DNA from: a bacterium
Lineage (GTDB): Bacteria > Patescibacteriota > Minisyncoccia > Minisyncoccales > JANBVM01
Length of the DNA stretch: 64,000 nt
Direction: 5' to 3'
Assembly (NCBI GenBank): GCA_030665965.1
Contig: DAOUYT010000001.1
Location: forward strand, 1 to 64,000
Shown here: positions 41,605 through 49,799 of the stretch, piece by piece
Position numbering within the stretch: the stretch's first letter is position 1
Layout: each line of letters begins with the position of its first letter
Notes under the pieces: model-generated
The model's database searches: none
What the model was told of the DNA's origin: nothing
Seen by the model: only the letters and a program-made list of their open reading frames with translations
Translations under genes and position numbers: made by a program

Positions 41605-42816
41605 ATGATAACTGAGATCCTTAGTAAATGGTATACCATATTTTTTTTAATCTTGGCAATAATCATAATTGGAGGTTTTTCGAATCTTTCTTTAGAGCCT
41701 ACCCCTTTGCCGTCACAAGAGGAAAATGATTTCAGTAAAGAAGAGTCTCTTCCAGCTGCTGTCAGTAAAGCTCCAGCTACCACTACTATTGATGCTGAAA
41801 TACAGGAGTCTACCTTTCAGCCACCAGAAATAGTAAAAGCTGTTTATTTAACCGGTTGGTCAGCTTCCAATCCCAGGGTTGTTGATTATGTGATTGATAT
41901 TGCCAAAAACACAGAAATTAATGCAGTAGTAGTTGATGTCAAAGACTGGTCAGGGTATATAACCTATGATACGAATGTTCCTGAAGCTGAACAATATGAG
42001 GCTGAAAGAATATTAATTCCAGACATTGAAGCGTTCGTGGAAAGATTTCATAAACAAGGAATATATGTGATTGCCAGAATTACTGTTTTTCAAGATCCTG
42101 TTTTAGCCTGGACTAAACCCAATTTAGCAGTTTATAGAAAGTCAAATAAATTCTTGTTATGGCTGGATAAATCAGGATTGGCCTGGATTGATCCAGCATC
42201 TAAAGAGTCTTGGGACTACAACATCGCCATTGCTGAGGATGCCCTGAGTCGAGGTTTTGATGAATTGAATTTCGATTATGTGAGATTTCCTTCAGATGGT
42301 AATTTAGAAAATATGGGTTTTCCTCTGTGGAATGGAACCACTTCAAAAAATTTAATTATTAAGGGGTTTTATCAATCTCTTCGGGAAAAACTTCCCCAGG
42401 CCACCCTTTCAGTTGATCTCTTTGGGCTTTCCACTGTTAGTTCTAATTTTGGTGTAGGTCAGAACATTGAAGATGCCTACCAGTATTTTGATTTTGTTTG
42501 CCCAATGGTTTATCCTTCTCATTATGTAGATGGGTTTAGGGGCTATCAAAATCCAGCTGAATATCCTTATGAAATAGTGAAATATTCTATGGACAATGCC
42601 TTAGAAAGATTAAATGTTTTTAATCAGGTTTATCCAACAAAAGCCAGGTTACGACCTTGGCTTCAAGACTTTGATTTAGGGGCCACCTATGATAAAGACA
42701 TGGTTCAATCAGAAATTAACGGTGTTTCTGAGGCACTAGGAGAGCATTTCTCAGGTTTTATGTTATGGAATTCAAGAAATGTTTATACAATAGAAGCTCT
42801 CTTGCCAGCAGATTAA
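41605..42816 (+). CDS. Secreted putative glycoside hydrolase (DUF4015 family)
   Basis: 403 residues. Signal anchor (~10-28), a Pro/Ser/Thr-rich linker, then a TIM-barrel-like domain: AVYLTGWSASNP, NAVVVDVKDWSGYITYD, YVIARITVFQDPVLA, ELNFDYVRFPSDG and FVCPMVYPSHY. These match the DUF4015 putative glycosyl hydrolase family. Asp and Glu at the strand ends (VVVDVKD, ELNFDYVRFP) are candidate catalytic residues. It probably acts on cell-surface or environmental polysaccharide. Confidence 0.82.
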   Translation: MITEILSKWYTIFFLILAIIIIGGFSNLSLEPTPLPSQEENDFSKEESLPAAVSKAPATTTIDAEIQESTFQPPEIVKAVYLTGWSASNPRVVDYVIDIAKNTEINAVVVDVKDWSGYITYDTNVPEAEQYEAERILIPDIEAFVERFHKQGIYVIARITVFQDPVLAWTKPNLAVYRKSNKFLLWLDKSGLAWIDPASKESWDYNIAIAEDALSRGFDELNFDYVRFPSDGNLENMGFPLWNGTTSKNLIIKGFYQSLREKLPQATLSVDLFGLSTVSSNFGVGQNIEDAYQYFDFVCPMVYPSHYVDGFRGYQNPAEYPYEIVKYSMDNALERLNVFNQVYPTKARLRPWLQDFDLGATYDKDMVQSEINGVSEALGEHFSGFMLWNSRNVYTIEALLPAD

Positions 42817-42845
42817 AGGTTTTTTAAATAGATGTGTGAATTTTG

Positions 42846-42871
42846 AAAGCAGGAATATGCTGCTTTTTTTT
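42846..42871 (+). terminator. Terminator after the DUF4015 gene
   Basis: Perfect 7-bp stem AAAGCAG (42846-42852) and CTGCTTT (42860-42866) followed by T's. Confidence 0.85.
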
Positions 42872-42918
42872 GAAGACTTGATAATTTCATTTTTCTTTTA
42901 GAAAATCTATTTATGGTG

Positions 42919-42932
42919 TATAATATAGAAAA
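42919..42932 (+). promoter_or_regulatory. -10 box with near-leaderless spacing
   Basis: TATAAT at 42919-42924, 8 nt before the ATG at 42933. Confidence 0.5.
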
Positions 42933-43214
42933 ATGTTTATTCAACAAATTGCTTTTTTAATAATCTGGATAATTGGTAGTTTTCTAATTGCTCTTTATTT
43001 AGAAAAGAAATATGCTTTTTTCAAAAAACTGGTTGGGGTTTTATCTTTCTTGGCAGGTTTTATATTGTTTGTTTTTCTACACAATGCTGTTTATGTTTTG
43101 TTTCAGATTGAAGAGGGAATATTCTTTATTTTATCCTTTTTTTCTCTTGGCACTTCAGCTTTTCTGCTCATTTTCTGGATAATCAAGAGGATAATTGAAA
43201 TGGCTCGGAAATGA
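42933..43214 (+). CDS. Small membrane protein, three helices
   Basis: 93 residues, three hydrophobic helices (IAFLIIWIIGSFLIALYLEK, LVGVLSFLAGFILFVFL, FFILSFFSLGTSAFLLIFWI) and a basic tail. The stop is immediately followed by the ATG of the glycosylase gene. Function unknown. Confidence 0.65.
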   Translation: MFIQQIAFLIIWIIGSFLIALYLEKKYAFFKKLVGVLSFLAGFILFVFLHNAVYVLFQIEEGIFFILSFFSLGTSAFLLIFWIIKRIIEMARK

Positions 43215-43844
43215 ATGAAAAGAACAGTCAGGATTAAAAAATTATATAAAGAACTTTATACAAAACATGGCAGACCAACCGGTCAGTGGAGGTTATGGTG
43301 CAAAAGACCAAAGACTACTAGAGAAAGAGAAGAAATAATAATTGGAGCTGTCTTAACCCAACGTACAAACTGGAATAATGTTGAAATGGCAATAGCGAGA
43401 CTGAAAGATGCCAGGGTATGCTCTTTGGATGATATCTGTTATCTGGGTCAAAAAAACAGGAAGAAACTGGTTCGTTTAATTAAGTCATCCGGGTTTTATC
43501 GCCAGAAGGGTGGTTATTTGCTGGGTTTAGCCAGGTTTATCAGAAAAAACTATGGAAACATTGAAAAGATGAGAAAAACAAACTTATCCAGGCTAAGAGA
43601 AGAACTGCTTTGCCTCAAGGGTTTGGGCCCTGAAACAACAGACAGTATCTTGCTTTATGGTCTGGAAAAACCTATTTTTGTCATAGATGAATATACCAGA
43701 CGGTTAATTAAAAGATATCGATTGGCCGAAAATCTATCTTATAGTTTTTTACAGGAGCTGTTTGAAAAGAATCTGCCAAAGGATTATCGTTTATACCAGG
43801 ATTTCCACGCCTTAATTGTTATTGAGGGAAAAAACTTATTATAA
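43215..43844 (+). CDS. MagIII-like DNA glycosylase (HhH-GPD)
   Basis: 209 residues. HhH-GPD core: ILTQRT-like AVLTQRTNWNNVE, helix-hairpin-helix CLKGLGPETTDSILLYGL, and the catalytic Asp in VIDEYTRR. The Lys of bifunctional endonuclease III is Glu here (GPET), as in the monofunctional 3-methyladenine glycosylase MagIII. The protein stops at ALIVIEGKNLL without the C-terminal Cys4 iron-sulphur loop. It probably removes alkylated bases by simple hydrolysis. Confidence 0.8.
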   Translation: MKRTVRIKKLYKELYTKHGRPTGQWRLWCKRPKTTREREEIIIGAVLTQRTNWNNVEMAIARLKDARVCSLDDICYLGQKNRKKLVRLIKSSGFYRQKGGYLLGLARFIRKNYGNIEKMRKTNLSRLREELLCLKGLGPETTDSILLYGLEKPIFVIDEYTRRLIKRYRLAENLSYSFLQELFEKNLPKDYRLYQDFHALIVIEGKNLL

Positions 43845-43856
43845 CTTTTCCTTTTA

Positions 43857-44387
43857 ATGTATTTAATGTCAAAGAAAAAAATAATTATTGTTGATAGAAA
43901 TGATAGTGAAATTGGAACAGGAGAGAAACTAATAACTCATAAAGAAGGAAAACTTCACAGGGCATTTTCAGTCTTTCTCTTCAATTCCAAAGGAGAGATG
44001 TTGATTCAGAAAAGGGCTAAAACAAAATATCACTCTCCATCTCTCTGGTCCAATGCCTGTTGTTCACATCCTCGACCGAATCAAAAACTTGAAAAGGAAG
44101 TTAAAAAGAGATTAAAAGAAGAAATGGGGATTGAATGTGATTTAAAAGAAATCTTCAGTTTTGTTTACAGGGCAAAGATAGGGAATTTAATTGAGCACGA
44201 ATTCGACCATGTGTTTTTAGGAAAATTTAATGGAAAACCAAAACCAAACAAGGAAGAGGTGCAAGCTTGGGAATGGATAACCATCGAGAATCTAAAAGCA
44301 GATATCAAGAAAAATCCTCAAAATTACACTTATTGGTTTAAATTAATCTTAAACAGGGTATTAAAAGAAAGAACAAAATATGGATAA
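43857..44387 (+). CDS. idi: Isopentenyl-diphosphate delta-isomerase, type I
   Basis: 176 residues; ATG 43869 (MSKKKI) is an alternative start. Nudix-fold IDI with LWSNACCSHPRPN (catalytic Cys) and the metal/Glu motif IEHEFDHVFLG. It interconverts IPP and DMAPP; DMAPP is the MiaA co-substrate. No other isoprenoid gene is in the window. The stop overlaps the next gene by 8 bp. Confidence 0.93.
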   Translation: MYLMSKKKIIIVDRNDSEIGTGEKLITHKEGKLHRAFSVFLFNSKGEMLIQKRAKTKYHSPSLWSNACCSHPRPNQKLEKEVKKRLKEEMGIECDLKEIFSFVYRAKIGNLIEHEFDHVFLGKFNGKPKPNKEEVQAWEWITIENLKADIKKNPQNYTYWFKLILNRVLKERTKYG

Positions 44388-45069
44388 TAAACCCATAAAG
44401 CTTTCACCAAGCTCTTTGAATTTATTTATAGAGTGTCCTCTTTGTTTTTGGTTGGCAAAAAGAGAAGGTATCAGGAGGCCTCCACCTTATCCTTACAGTC
44501 TTAATTCAGCTGTAGACCAGCTTTTAAAACAGGAGTTTGATGGCTACCGGAACAGAGGAGAGCTGCATCCTTTGATTGCCTCTTATAATATCCCGGCTAA
44601 ACTTTTTTCAAACCAGAGATTATTAAATGAGTGGCGGAATAATTTCAAAGGCATACGTTATTATGATCCTGAGTTAAAAGCTACCCTTTTTGGAGCAGTA
44701 GATGATGTTTTAGAATTTGATGGTGGAAAATTAGCTCCTCTTGATTTTAAATCTACTGGCAGCAAGAAAGCTAATATTTACGACAGCTTTCAGCTCCAGA
44801 TGGATGTCTATACCCATCTTTTAGAGAAGAATGGTTTTTCTACTCCGGGAAAAGGTTATTTTGCTTTTTATCTTGTTAATAAAGAGAATGGATTTGTTGA
44901 TAGATTACCCTTTAGGCAAGAATTAAAAGAAGTGGAAACCAATCCTTCTCGTGTTCCAGAACTTTTTAAAAGAGCTGTTTTGCTTTTAAGAGACAATAAG
45001 CCTCCTTTGCACAGTAAAACCTGTAAATTCGGTCATTGGTTCAATGATGTTAAAAATTTGATTAACTAA
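44380..45069 (+). CDS. PD-(D/E)XK nuclease, RecB/Cas4-like
   Basis: 229 residues. LSPSSLNLFIECPLCFWLAKREG at the N-terminus with a CxxC pair; GAVDDVLEFDGGKLAPLDFKST supplies the D...DxK active site; QLQMDVYTHLLEKNG is the QxxxY helix of RecB nucleases. Only one further Cys (SKTCKFGHW) lies at the C-terminus, so a Cas4-type Fe-S cluster is possible but incomplete. No CRISPR array or cas gene is near. Confidence 0.75.
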   Translation: MDNKPIKLSPSSLNLFIECPLCFWLAKREGIRRPPPYPYSLNSAVDQLLKQEFDGYRNRGELHPLIASYNIPAKLFSNQRLLNEWRNNFKGIRYYDPELKATLFGAVDDVLEFDGGKLAPLDFKSTGSKKANIYDSFQLQMDVYTHLLEKNGFSTPGKGYFAFYLVNKENGFVDRLPFRQELKEVETNPSRVPELFKRAVLLLRDNKPPLHSKTCKFGHWFNDVKNLIN

Positions 45070-45102
45070 AACAGAAATTTGGTAAATCAAATTTATTCTT
45101 GA

Positions 45103-45114
45103 TATAATAAAACA
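45103..45114 (+). promoter_or_regulatory. -10 box, leaderless spacing
   Basis: TATAAT (45103-45108) then AAAACA and ATG 45115. The same TATAATAAAACAATG string precedes tmk at 5531-5545. Confidence 0.55.
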
Positions 45115-45714
45115 ATGGAAGAAATTATCTCAAAAAAAGAATTTGATAAATTTATGGCAATTAAGGGAGAAACGAGAGGAGCTTCCATTAAAGGTGAAGC
45201 AGACTTTGTGTTTAAAGAAGAAGGGGAAGAAGGATTGAAGAAATTGGAGGATGTAATAACAAAACTGGGTTATCCAATAAAATACAAAGAAATGAAAACA
45301 ATGGACTTTTATCCTTTAGGATTGGAAGGTATTACCTTATTAGCCATTAAGAGGCTCTTTAATTATGACGACAAAAAGTTTCAGGAAATGGGCAGGTTTG
45401 AATCTAAGCTTTCTTTCATCATCAGGCTTTTTATGAAATACTTCTTTTCCATTAAAAGGGTGATTAAAGAAGCCCCAAAGATGTGGAGAGAAAATTACAC
45501 GGTGGGAGATCTTAAGGTAGCAGAATTTAATGAAGAGAAAAGATATGCAATTGTGAAACTTGAGAATTTCCGTCTTAATTCCATTCTATGTGAAAACCTT
45601 AAAGGGTTTTTCCCTAGTATACTTCAAATGGTAGTAGGCAAGCCCGTGACCTGTGAAGAGACAAAATGTGTTTTTCGGGGTGATGATTATCACGAATTTT
45701 TGCTGAAATGGTAA
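45115..45714 (+). CDS. Hypothetical protein, possible V4R/heme-NO-like fold
   Basis: 199 residues. The second half (NYTVGDLKVAEFNEEKRYAI, VKLENF, FFPSILQMVVGKPVTCEETK, CVFRGDDYHEFLLKW) resembles the ending of 4-vinyl-reductase/DUF2378-type small-molecule-binding domains, with two Cys. The first half is charged and helical. The relation is weak and functional assignment is not warranted. Confidence 0.5.
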   Translation: MEEIISKKEFDKFMAIKGETRGASIKGEADFVFKEEGEEGLKKLEDVITKLGYPIKYKEMKTMDFYPLGLEGITLLAIKRLFNYDDKKFQEMGRFESKLSFIIRLFMKYFFSIKRVIKEAPKMWRENYTVGDLKVAEFNEEKRYAIVKLENFRLNSILCENLKGFFPSILQMVVGKPVTCEETKCVFRGDDYHEFLLKW

Positions 45715-45717
45715 AGA

Positions 45718-45766
45718 ATTGGTATTATTAATATTCTAAAAGATCATATTAATCATTAACACCAAT
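45718..45766. promoter_or_regulatory. Nested dyad upstream of the SIMPL gene
   Basis: ATTGGT/ACCAAT (45718-45723, 45761-45766) encloses TTAATAT/ATATTAA (45728-45734, 45746-45752). It ends 5 bp before the ATG at 45772; operator or RNA hairpin. Confidence 0.4.
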
Positions 45767-45771
45767 AAATT

Positions 45772-46572
45772 ATGAAAAGACAAAGATTAAAAATTAAAAA
45801 AGAAGAATTATTAAAAATATTCTTTAATGTCATAATCTTCTTTTTCATCTTTCTCACTGTTTTGGTAGCCGTCAATATTATTAACGAAATTAAGAGAGGA
45901 AGATACATTGGTCAGGAAATAGAAAGACAAAATACCATTAGTGTTTCAGCTACAGGTGAGGTTTTCGCTAAACCCGATTTAGCTTTAATTAGCTTTTCCG
46001 TTAAGACAGAGGAAAAAACAGTGAGTGAGGCAATGCAGGAAAACACAGAAAAAATGAATGCCACAATTGATTTTATGAAAGCGCAGGGGATTGAAGAAAA
46101 GGATTTAAAGACCACCAGCTTTAATATTTATCCCCGTTATGAATACAGAAAGGAAGAAACAGAAACTTATATCTATCCACCTCCTACCGGCAAAAGAGTG
46201 CTGGTAGGTTATGAAGTAATACAATCCCTCCAGGTGAAAATCAGGGATATGAACAAGATAGGAGACATTATTGAAGGAGCTACCAGGGCAGGTGCCAATG
46301 AAGTTGGCGGTTTACAATTTATTATTGACAATGAAGATGAGTTTAAAAAACAAGCCAGGAAGCAGGCCATTGAAAAGGCAAAAGATAAAGCCAAAGAATT
46401 AGCTTCTCATCTGGGGGTAAGATTGGTAAGGATTAGTAATTTTCAGGAAAGCAGCATTATTCCTCGTTTCTATGAGCTTGAAAAAGCAATGGGAGGAGGT
46501 GAAACTCCCCAGATTGAAACAGGAGAAAACCTCATAGAGGTTACTGTATTCATAACCTACGAGATTAATTAG
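45772..46572 (+). CDS. SIMPL (DUF541) domain protein, membrane-anchored
   Basis: 266 residues. An N-terminal membrane helix (~15-38) precedes a SIMPL domain: ISVSATGEVFAKPDLALISF, KTTSFNIYPRYEY, VLVGYEVIQSLQVKI, and ARKQAIEKAKDKAKELASHLG. The family forms oligomeric envelope proteins linked to oxidative or stress responses in other bacteria. A 75-residue DUF5652 gene follows 1 bp later. Confidence 0.88.
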   Translation: MKRQRLKIKKEELLKIFFNVIIFFFIFLTVLVAVNIINEIKRGRYIGQEIERQNTISVSATGEVFAKPDLALISFSVKTEEKTVSEAMQENTEKMNATIDFMKAQGIEEKDLKTTSFNIYPRYEYRKEETETYIYPPPTGKRVLVGYEVIQSLQVKIRDMNKIGDIIEGATRAGANEVGGLQFIIDNEDEFKKQARKQAIEKAKDKAKELASHLGVRLVRISNFQESSIIPRFYELEKAMGGGETPQIETGENLIEVTVFITYEIN

Positions 46573-46573
46573 T

Positions 46574-46801
46574 ATGGATGAAATAACCAATGTTTTGTTC
46601 GGCAATCCATTGTTTCTTTTATTAATTATTCTTTGGACTATACCCTGGAAAGCAGTGGCTTTATGGAGAGCCTCAAAAAATAATCACAGGAAATGGTTTG
46701 TTGCTTTGCTTGTATTAAACACTTTAGCTGTTTTAGAGATTATATATATTTTCTTTTTTAGCAAACTAAAGAAAACTGAGCTCAAAGAGCATGAAGGTTA
46801 A
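46574..46801 (+). CDS. DUF5652 small membrane protein
   Basis: 75 residues, two helices: LFLLLIILWTIPWKAVALWRA and WFVALLVLNTLAVLEIIYIF. The PWKxxALWRA and NTLxxLEIxYIFFF motifs are typical of DUF5652, a family frequent in Patescibacteria. The 3' end overlaps the next gene by 11 bp. Confidence 0.8.
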   Translation: MDEITNVLFGNPLFLLLIILWTIPWKAVALWRASKNNHRKWFVALLVLNTLAVLEIIYIFFFSKLKKTELKEHEG

Positions 46802-47324
46802 GCAATTGGTAGTAGGTGAGCTAGAAGGTAATTGCTATTTACTGGCTTCAGAAAATGAGTTGGGGGTCATAGATCCCGGGGGAGAGGCAGAAAAGATTTT
46901 AGAAGAAATCAGAAAAGCAAAAGCTGAACCAAAATACATTATCAATACCCATTATCACCCAGACCATACTGGAGCTAACGAAAAGATAAGAGATAAAACA
47001 GGGGCAAAAATCTTAATTCATGAAAAAGAAAGAGATTTTATAGGTTTTAAGGCTGATGAATTCTTAAAAGATGGAGACGAAATAAAAATAGGGGAGAGTA
47101 TTTTAAAAGTTATTCATACTCCGGGACACACCTCAGGCAGCATCTGTCTGTTGGGACAGGGTTTTGTTTTAACAGGTGATACTATTTTTAAAGACGGGTA
47201 CGGTAGGACCGATCTAGCTGGTGGCTCTCAAAAAGAGCTAGAAAATTCGTTAAAGAAACTATCAGGCTTATTGAAACCAGGAACAAGTGTTTATCCTGGC
47301 CACGGTGAATCTTTTCAGGTTTAA
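46791..47324 (+). CDS. MBL-fold metallo-hydrolase (glyoxalase II-like)
   Basis: 177 residues, shorter than true glyoxalase II. Metal motif THYHPDHTGA (HxHxDH), later His in IHTPGHTSGS, Asp in LTGDTIFKDGYGRTD and His in YPGHGES. Likely a thioester or related hydrolase. Confidence 0.88.
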   Translation: MKVKQLVVGELEGNCYLLASENELGVIDPGGEAEKILEEIRKAKAEPKYIINTHYHPDHTGANEKIRDKTGAKILIHEKERDFIGFKADEFLKDGDEIKIGESILKVIHTPGHTSGSICLLGQGFVLTGDTIFKDGYGRTDLAGGSQKELENSLKKLSGLLKPGTSVYPGHGESFQV

Positions 47325-47329
47325 AAAAA

Positions 47330-47578
47330 ATGGCTGAATTTAAAGAAAAAATTTATCGAGTTGTTAAAAAAATTCCTCCTGGTAAAACAATGACATACAA
47401 AGAGGTGGCTGAAACTGCAGGTTTCCCAAAAGCCTGGCGGGCAGTAGGGAATGTGTTAAATAAAAACAGGAGTTCAAAGATTCCTTGTCATAGGGTAATT
47501 AAGTCTGATGGAAAGGTCGGTGGGTATTATTTAGGGACCAAGAAAAAGACTTCTTTACTTAAGAAAGAAGAGTCTTGA
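47330..47578 (+). CDS. MGMT-family methyltransferase-like protein (DNA-binding domain only)
   Basis: 82 residues: KIPPGKTMTYKEVAETAGFP, AWRAVGNVLNKN, and the active-site motif IPCHRVIKSDG with Cys53. This is only the C-terminal alkyltransferase domain, without the N-terminal domain of Ogt. With PCHRV intact it may repair O6-alkylguanine; proteins lacking the Cys (ATL) are binding-only, which is not the case here. Confidence 0.85.
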   Translation: MAEFKEKIYRVVKKIPPGKTMTYKEVAETAGFPKAWRAVGNVLNKNRSSKIPCHRVIKSDGKVGGYYLGTKKKTSLLKKEES

Positions 47579-47603
47579 CATCATCTTTTTCTTTCTGTAG
47601 ACT
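47575..47603 (+). promoter_or_regulatory. Promoter of the 44-residue membrane ORF
   Basis: TTGACA (47575-47580), a 17-nt spacer and TAGACT (47598-47603); it overlaps the MGMT stop codon. Confidence 0.55.
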
Positions 47604-47638
47604 TTAAAGCAGAATTTGAAATTGTTAATTTTTGAAAA

Positions 47639-47773
47639 ATGTTACATTTATCAACTAAAAAAGTAAATATTCTCAATTTCAACCTTTCAACCTTAGTGGT
47701 TCTATTTGTTTTGTTTATTGTCCTGGAAAGGATGGGCGGTTTAAGTTTAAGTCATAGATTTGTAGAAACATAA
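47639..47773 (+). CDS. Small membrane peptide
   Basis: 44 residues with one hydrophobic helix (LSTLVVLFVLFIVLE). Promoter 36 bp upstream and terminator 32 bp downstream frame it as an independent unit, which is the main support. No family recognised. Confidence 0.45.
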   Translation: MLHLSTKKVNILNFNLSTLVVLFVLFIVLERMGGLSLSHRFVET

Positions 47774-47804
47774 AGAATATATACTTACTCTTTAAAACAT
47801 ACCT

Positions 47805-47831
47805 CCCAGTTAAACTGGGAATTTTTATTTT
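47805..47831 (+). terminator. Terminator after the small membrane ORF
   Basis: CCCAGT (47805-47810), loop TAA, ACTGGG (47814-47819), then AATTTTTATTTTTT. Confidence 0.8.
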
Positions 47832-47868
47832 TTGGTTTGAAAATTGTTTATTTTAAAAAGTAAATAGT

Positions 47869-47892
47869 TTTCAGGCCAAAAATGGTCTGAAA
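47869..47892 (+). promoter_or_regulatory. Hairpin upstream of the 64-residue Cys protein
   Basis: TTTCAGGCC (47869-47877) and GGTCTGAAA (47884-47892), 9 bp with one wobble, about 50 nt before the start codon. Function unknown. Confidence 0.4.
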
Positions 47893-47943
47893 TAGATCTT
47901 TTACAATAATTCAATTAAAAACTAATTAAAAGGAGATATGGTT

Positions 47944-48138
47944 ATGATAGATATTGGAGATAAAACTCTAAGAGTAAAGATAATTCATAATAATGACGGA
48001 ACATTCTATAAGGAATGGGAATGCCCTTGCTGTCAGACAACAAATATAGAGAATGATGGAAGTAAAGTAGTTTTTTGTCAAAGTGAGGAGTGTAAGAAGA
48101 ACGAAAAGGACACTAACTGGTATATCATACTAGCATAA
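47944..48138 (+). CDS. Small Cys-rich (zinc-ribbon-like) protein
   Basis: 64 residues from ATG 47944, which has AGGAG 8 nt upstream; ATG 47938 is too close to it. WECPCCQTTN and FCQSEECKKN give two Cys pairs suited to zinc binding. No further assignment. Confidence 0.55.
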   Translation: MIDIGDKTLRVKIIHNNDGTFYKEWECPCCQTTNIENDGSKVVFCQSEECKKNEKDTNWYIILA

Positions 48139-48242
48139 TCAAAGAAGAGTGGTTGAATATCGATAATATAAACAGACCAGGTCATTACTGCCAATCCTGC
48201 AATTCAGTTCTTTTTTAGCTACAATTCTTTTATAGTTTTTGT

Positions 48243-48267
48243 AAGGGGTTTTACCCTTCTTTTTTTT
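48243..48267 (+). terminator. Terminator before the PAP2 gene
   Basis: AAGGG (48243-48247) and CCCTT (48254-48258), then a T-run. The PAP2 -10 box follows at 48272. Confidence 0.55.
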
Positions 48268-48271
48268 GTTT

Positions 48272-48284
48272 TATAATAGTTATA
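48272..48284 (+). promoter_or_regulatory. -10 box, near-leaderless spacing
   Basis: TATAAT at 48272-48277, 7 nt before ATG 48285. Confidence 0.5.
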
Positions 48285-48911
48285 ATGCAAATAGATCTGG
48301 AAAATAAGAGAATGAAAAATCCTAATAAAACTTTTACTGTTTTGCTTATTGTTTTGGTTCTTCTTTCAATAATAGTTTTTTTGATTGGAAATGAGCAATT
48401 ATTTTTATTTATCAATCAAGGAATTGCCAATCCTGTTTTAGACTTTATTGTTCTTAACATACTTATCCCTCTTTTCTTTCTGCTGGGAATTATTCCTTTT
48501 ATTATGCTCTTTTTAGATAAGTATCGGGTTTTGGGCGCTTTTTCTTTGTTTTCCGGTCCTTTTTGTTATGTTGTCGGGAGCCTAATCAAGCTCTTTTTTA
48601 AAATGCCAAGACCATTCAATGTTCTTTCAATCAGTGTTATAGGACCCTGGCATGTCGGTCAATTTTCCTTTCCCTCTACCACCACCATGCTGGCTTTTGG
48701 TTTTGCTCTTCCTTTTTTAATACAAAGGAAACCAAAATGGAGCTTGTTTTTTTTAACCCTTTCTATTTTGGTGGGTTTTTCCGTAATCTATACGGGATTT
48801 CATTTTCCCAGCGATGTCTTGGGAGGAATATTTTTTTCTATCTTGATAGTTTTATTGTTAAACAAAATTAAAACTATAATTATAAATAAAATGATAGAAC
48901 ATGGAGCTTGA
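48285..48911 (+). CDS. PAP2-superfamily membrane protein with altered motif
   Basis: 208 residues (ATG 48312, MKNPNK, is an alternative start), about six helices. Motif 1 is KMPRPFNV; motif 2, normally PSGH, reads FPSTTTMLAF, so the His is missing; motif 3 GFHFPSDVLGGI keeps His and Asp. Usual activity is dephosphorylation of lipid phosphates such as undecaprenyl diphosphate. The substitution may reduce or change activity. It overlaps the next gene by 11 bp. Confidence 0.8.
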   Translation: MQIDLENKRMKNPNKTFTVLLIVLVLLSIIVFLIGNEQLFLFINQGIANPVLDFIVLNILIPLFFLLGIIPFIMLFLDKYRVLGAFSLFSGPFCYVVGSLIKLFFKMPRPFNVLSISVIGPWHVGQFSFPSTTTMLAFGFALPFLIQRKPKWSLFFLTLSILVGFSVIYTGFHFPSDVLGGIFFSILIVLLLNKIKTIIINKMIEHGA

Positions 48912-49419
48912 AGAGGTTTTAAAGAATAGACATTCCATTAGGAAATTTCAGAAAAAAGATATTCCAGACAAGATTATTAAAAGGATTTTAGGATTGGCAA
49001 ATCTATCTCCTTCTGCTGGAAATTTACAGGCCAGAAGCGTGGTAATAGTAAAAGATGAGAAAATAAGAGAAAAGATTTCAGAAGCTACCATGGCCCAGCA
49101 TTTTGTTGCAAAAGCCCCTGTTGTCTTTGTCATCTGCGCCAATCTAGAGGAATCTGCCATAAAATACGGAAAAAGAGGCAGAGAACTTTATGCAATTCAA
49201 GATGCCACCATCTTTGCTTCTTATCTGCAGCTAGCTGTAACTTTATTAAAACTTTCTTCCTGTTGGGTGGGGGCCTTCAATGAAGATAAAATAAGAAAGA
49301 TTCTGGAACTGCCAGAACAAATAAGACCTGTTGTAATAATGCCAACAGGTTTTGCAGATGAACAAGCCCTTTTCATTGGAAGAAAGGGTTTGGATGAAAT
49401 CATTAAAAAACATATTTAA
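48901..49419 (+). CDS. Nitroreductase family protein
   Basis: 172 residues. RHSIRKFQKKDIPDKIIKRIL and ANLSPSAGNLQARSVVIV are the FMN-binding start; the C-terminal IRPVVIMPTGFADE completes the fold. NAD(P)H-dependent flavin reductase of unknown substrate. Confidence 0.88.
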   Translation: MELEEVLKNRHSIRKFQKKDIPDKIIKRILGLANLSPSAGNLQARSVVIVKDEKIREKISEATMAQHFVAKAPVVFVICANLEESAIKYGKRGRELYAIQDATIFASYLQLAVTLLKLSSCWVGAFNEDKIRKILELPEQIRPVVIMPTGFADEQALFIGRKGLDEIIKKHI

Positions 49420-49421
49420 AA

Positions 49422-49799
49422 ATGAAGATAATCCAAAACCCTGAAAAAATTTATTGGACCAGGCATGCCAGAGGAAAAATGCGGTATTATGGATTGTCAG
49501 AAAATAGAGTAAAAGGGGTTTTAAGAAAGCCAGATAGAAAAGAATTGGGTATTGCTTTAAATACCATAGCTGTCATGCAAAGAACTGGAACAAAAAAGCA
49601 TCCAAGTGAAATCTGGCTGATGTATCAAAAGACAAGCTTTAAGTATCAAAAACCAAAGCCAAACAAGAAAGCAAGGATAATTAGAATAATCAGTGCTTGG
49701 CGCTATCCAGGCAAAAGTCCGAAAGGGCAACCACCACCAATACCAGAAGACACTCTTTGGGAATTAAAGAAATTAAATGAAGGCCGGAATTCCAACTGA
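49422..49799 (+). CDS. DUF4258-like small protein
   Basis: 125 residues. YWTRHARGKMRYYGLSENRV followed by VLRKPDRKE resembles the DUF4258/RelE-like opening (HAxxRMxxxGLxxxxV). The C-terminus is Pro/Lys-rich. It sits between nitroreductase and the PrmC-like gene, overlapping the latter by 23 bp. No antitoxin partner is visible. Confidence 0.5.
   Translation: MKIIQNPEKIYWTRHARGKMRYYGLSENRVKGVLRKPDRKELGIALNTIAVMQRTGTKKHPSEIWLMYQKTSFKYQKPKPNKKARIIRIISAWRYPGKSPKGQPPPIPEDTLWELKKLNEGRNSN

Noticed and set aside
44380-45069. Cas4-like nuclease as sign of a CRISPR system
   Set aside because: No repeats or other cas genes are present; Cys set is incomplete and the protein fits a general RecB-type nuclease.
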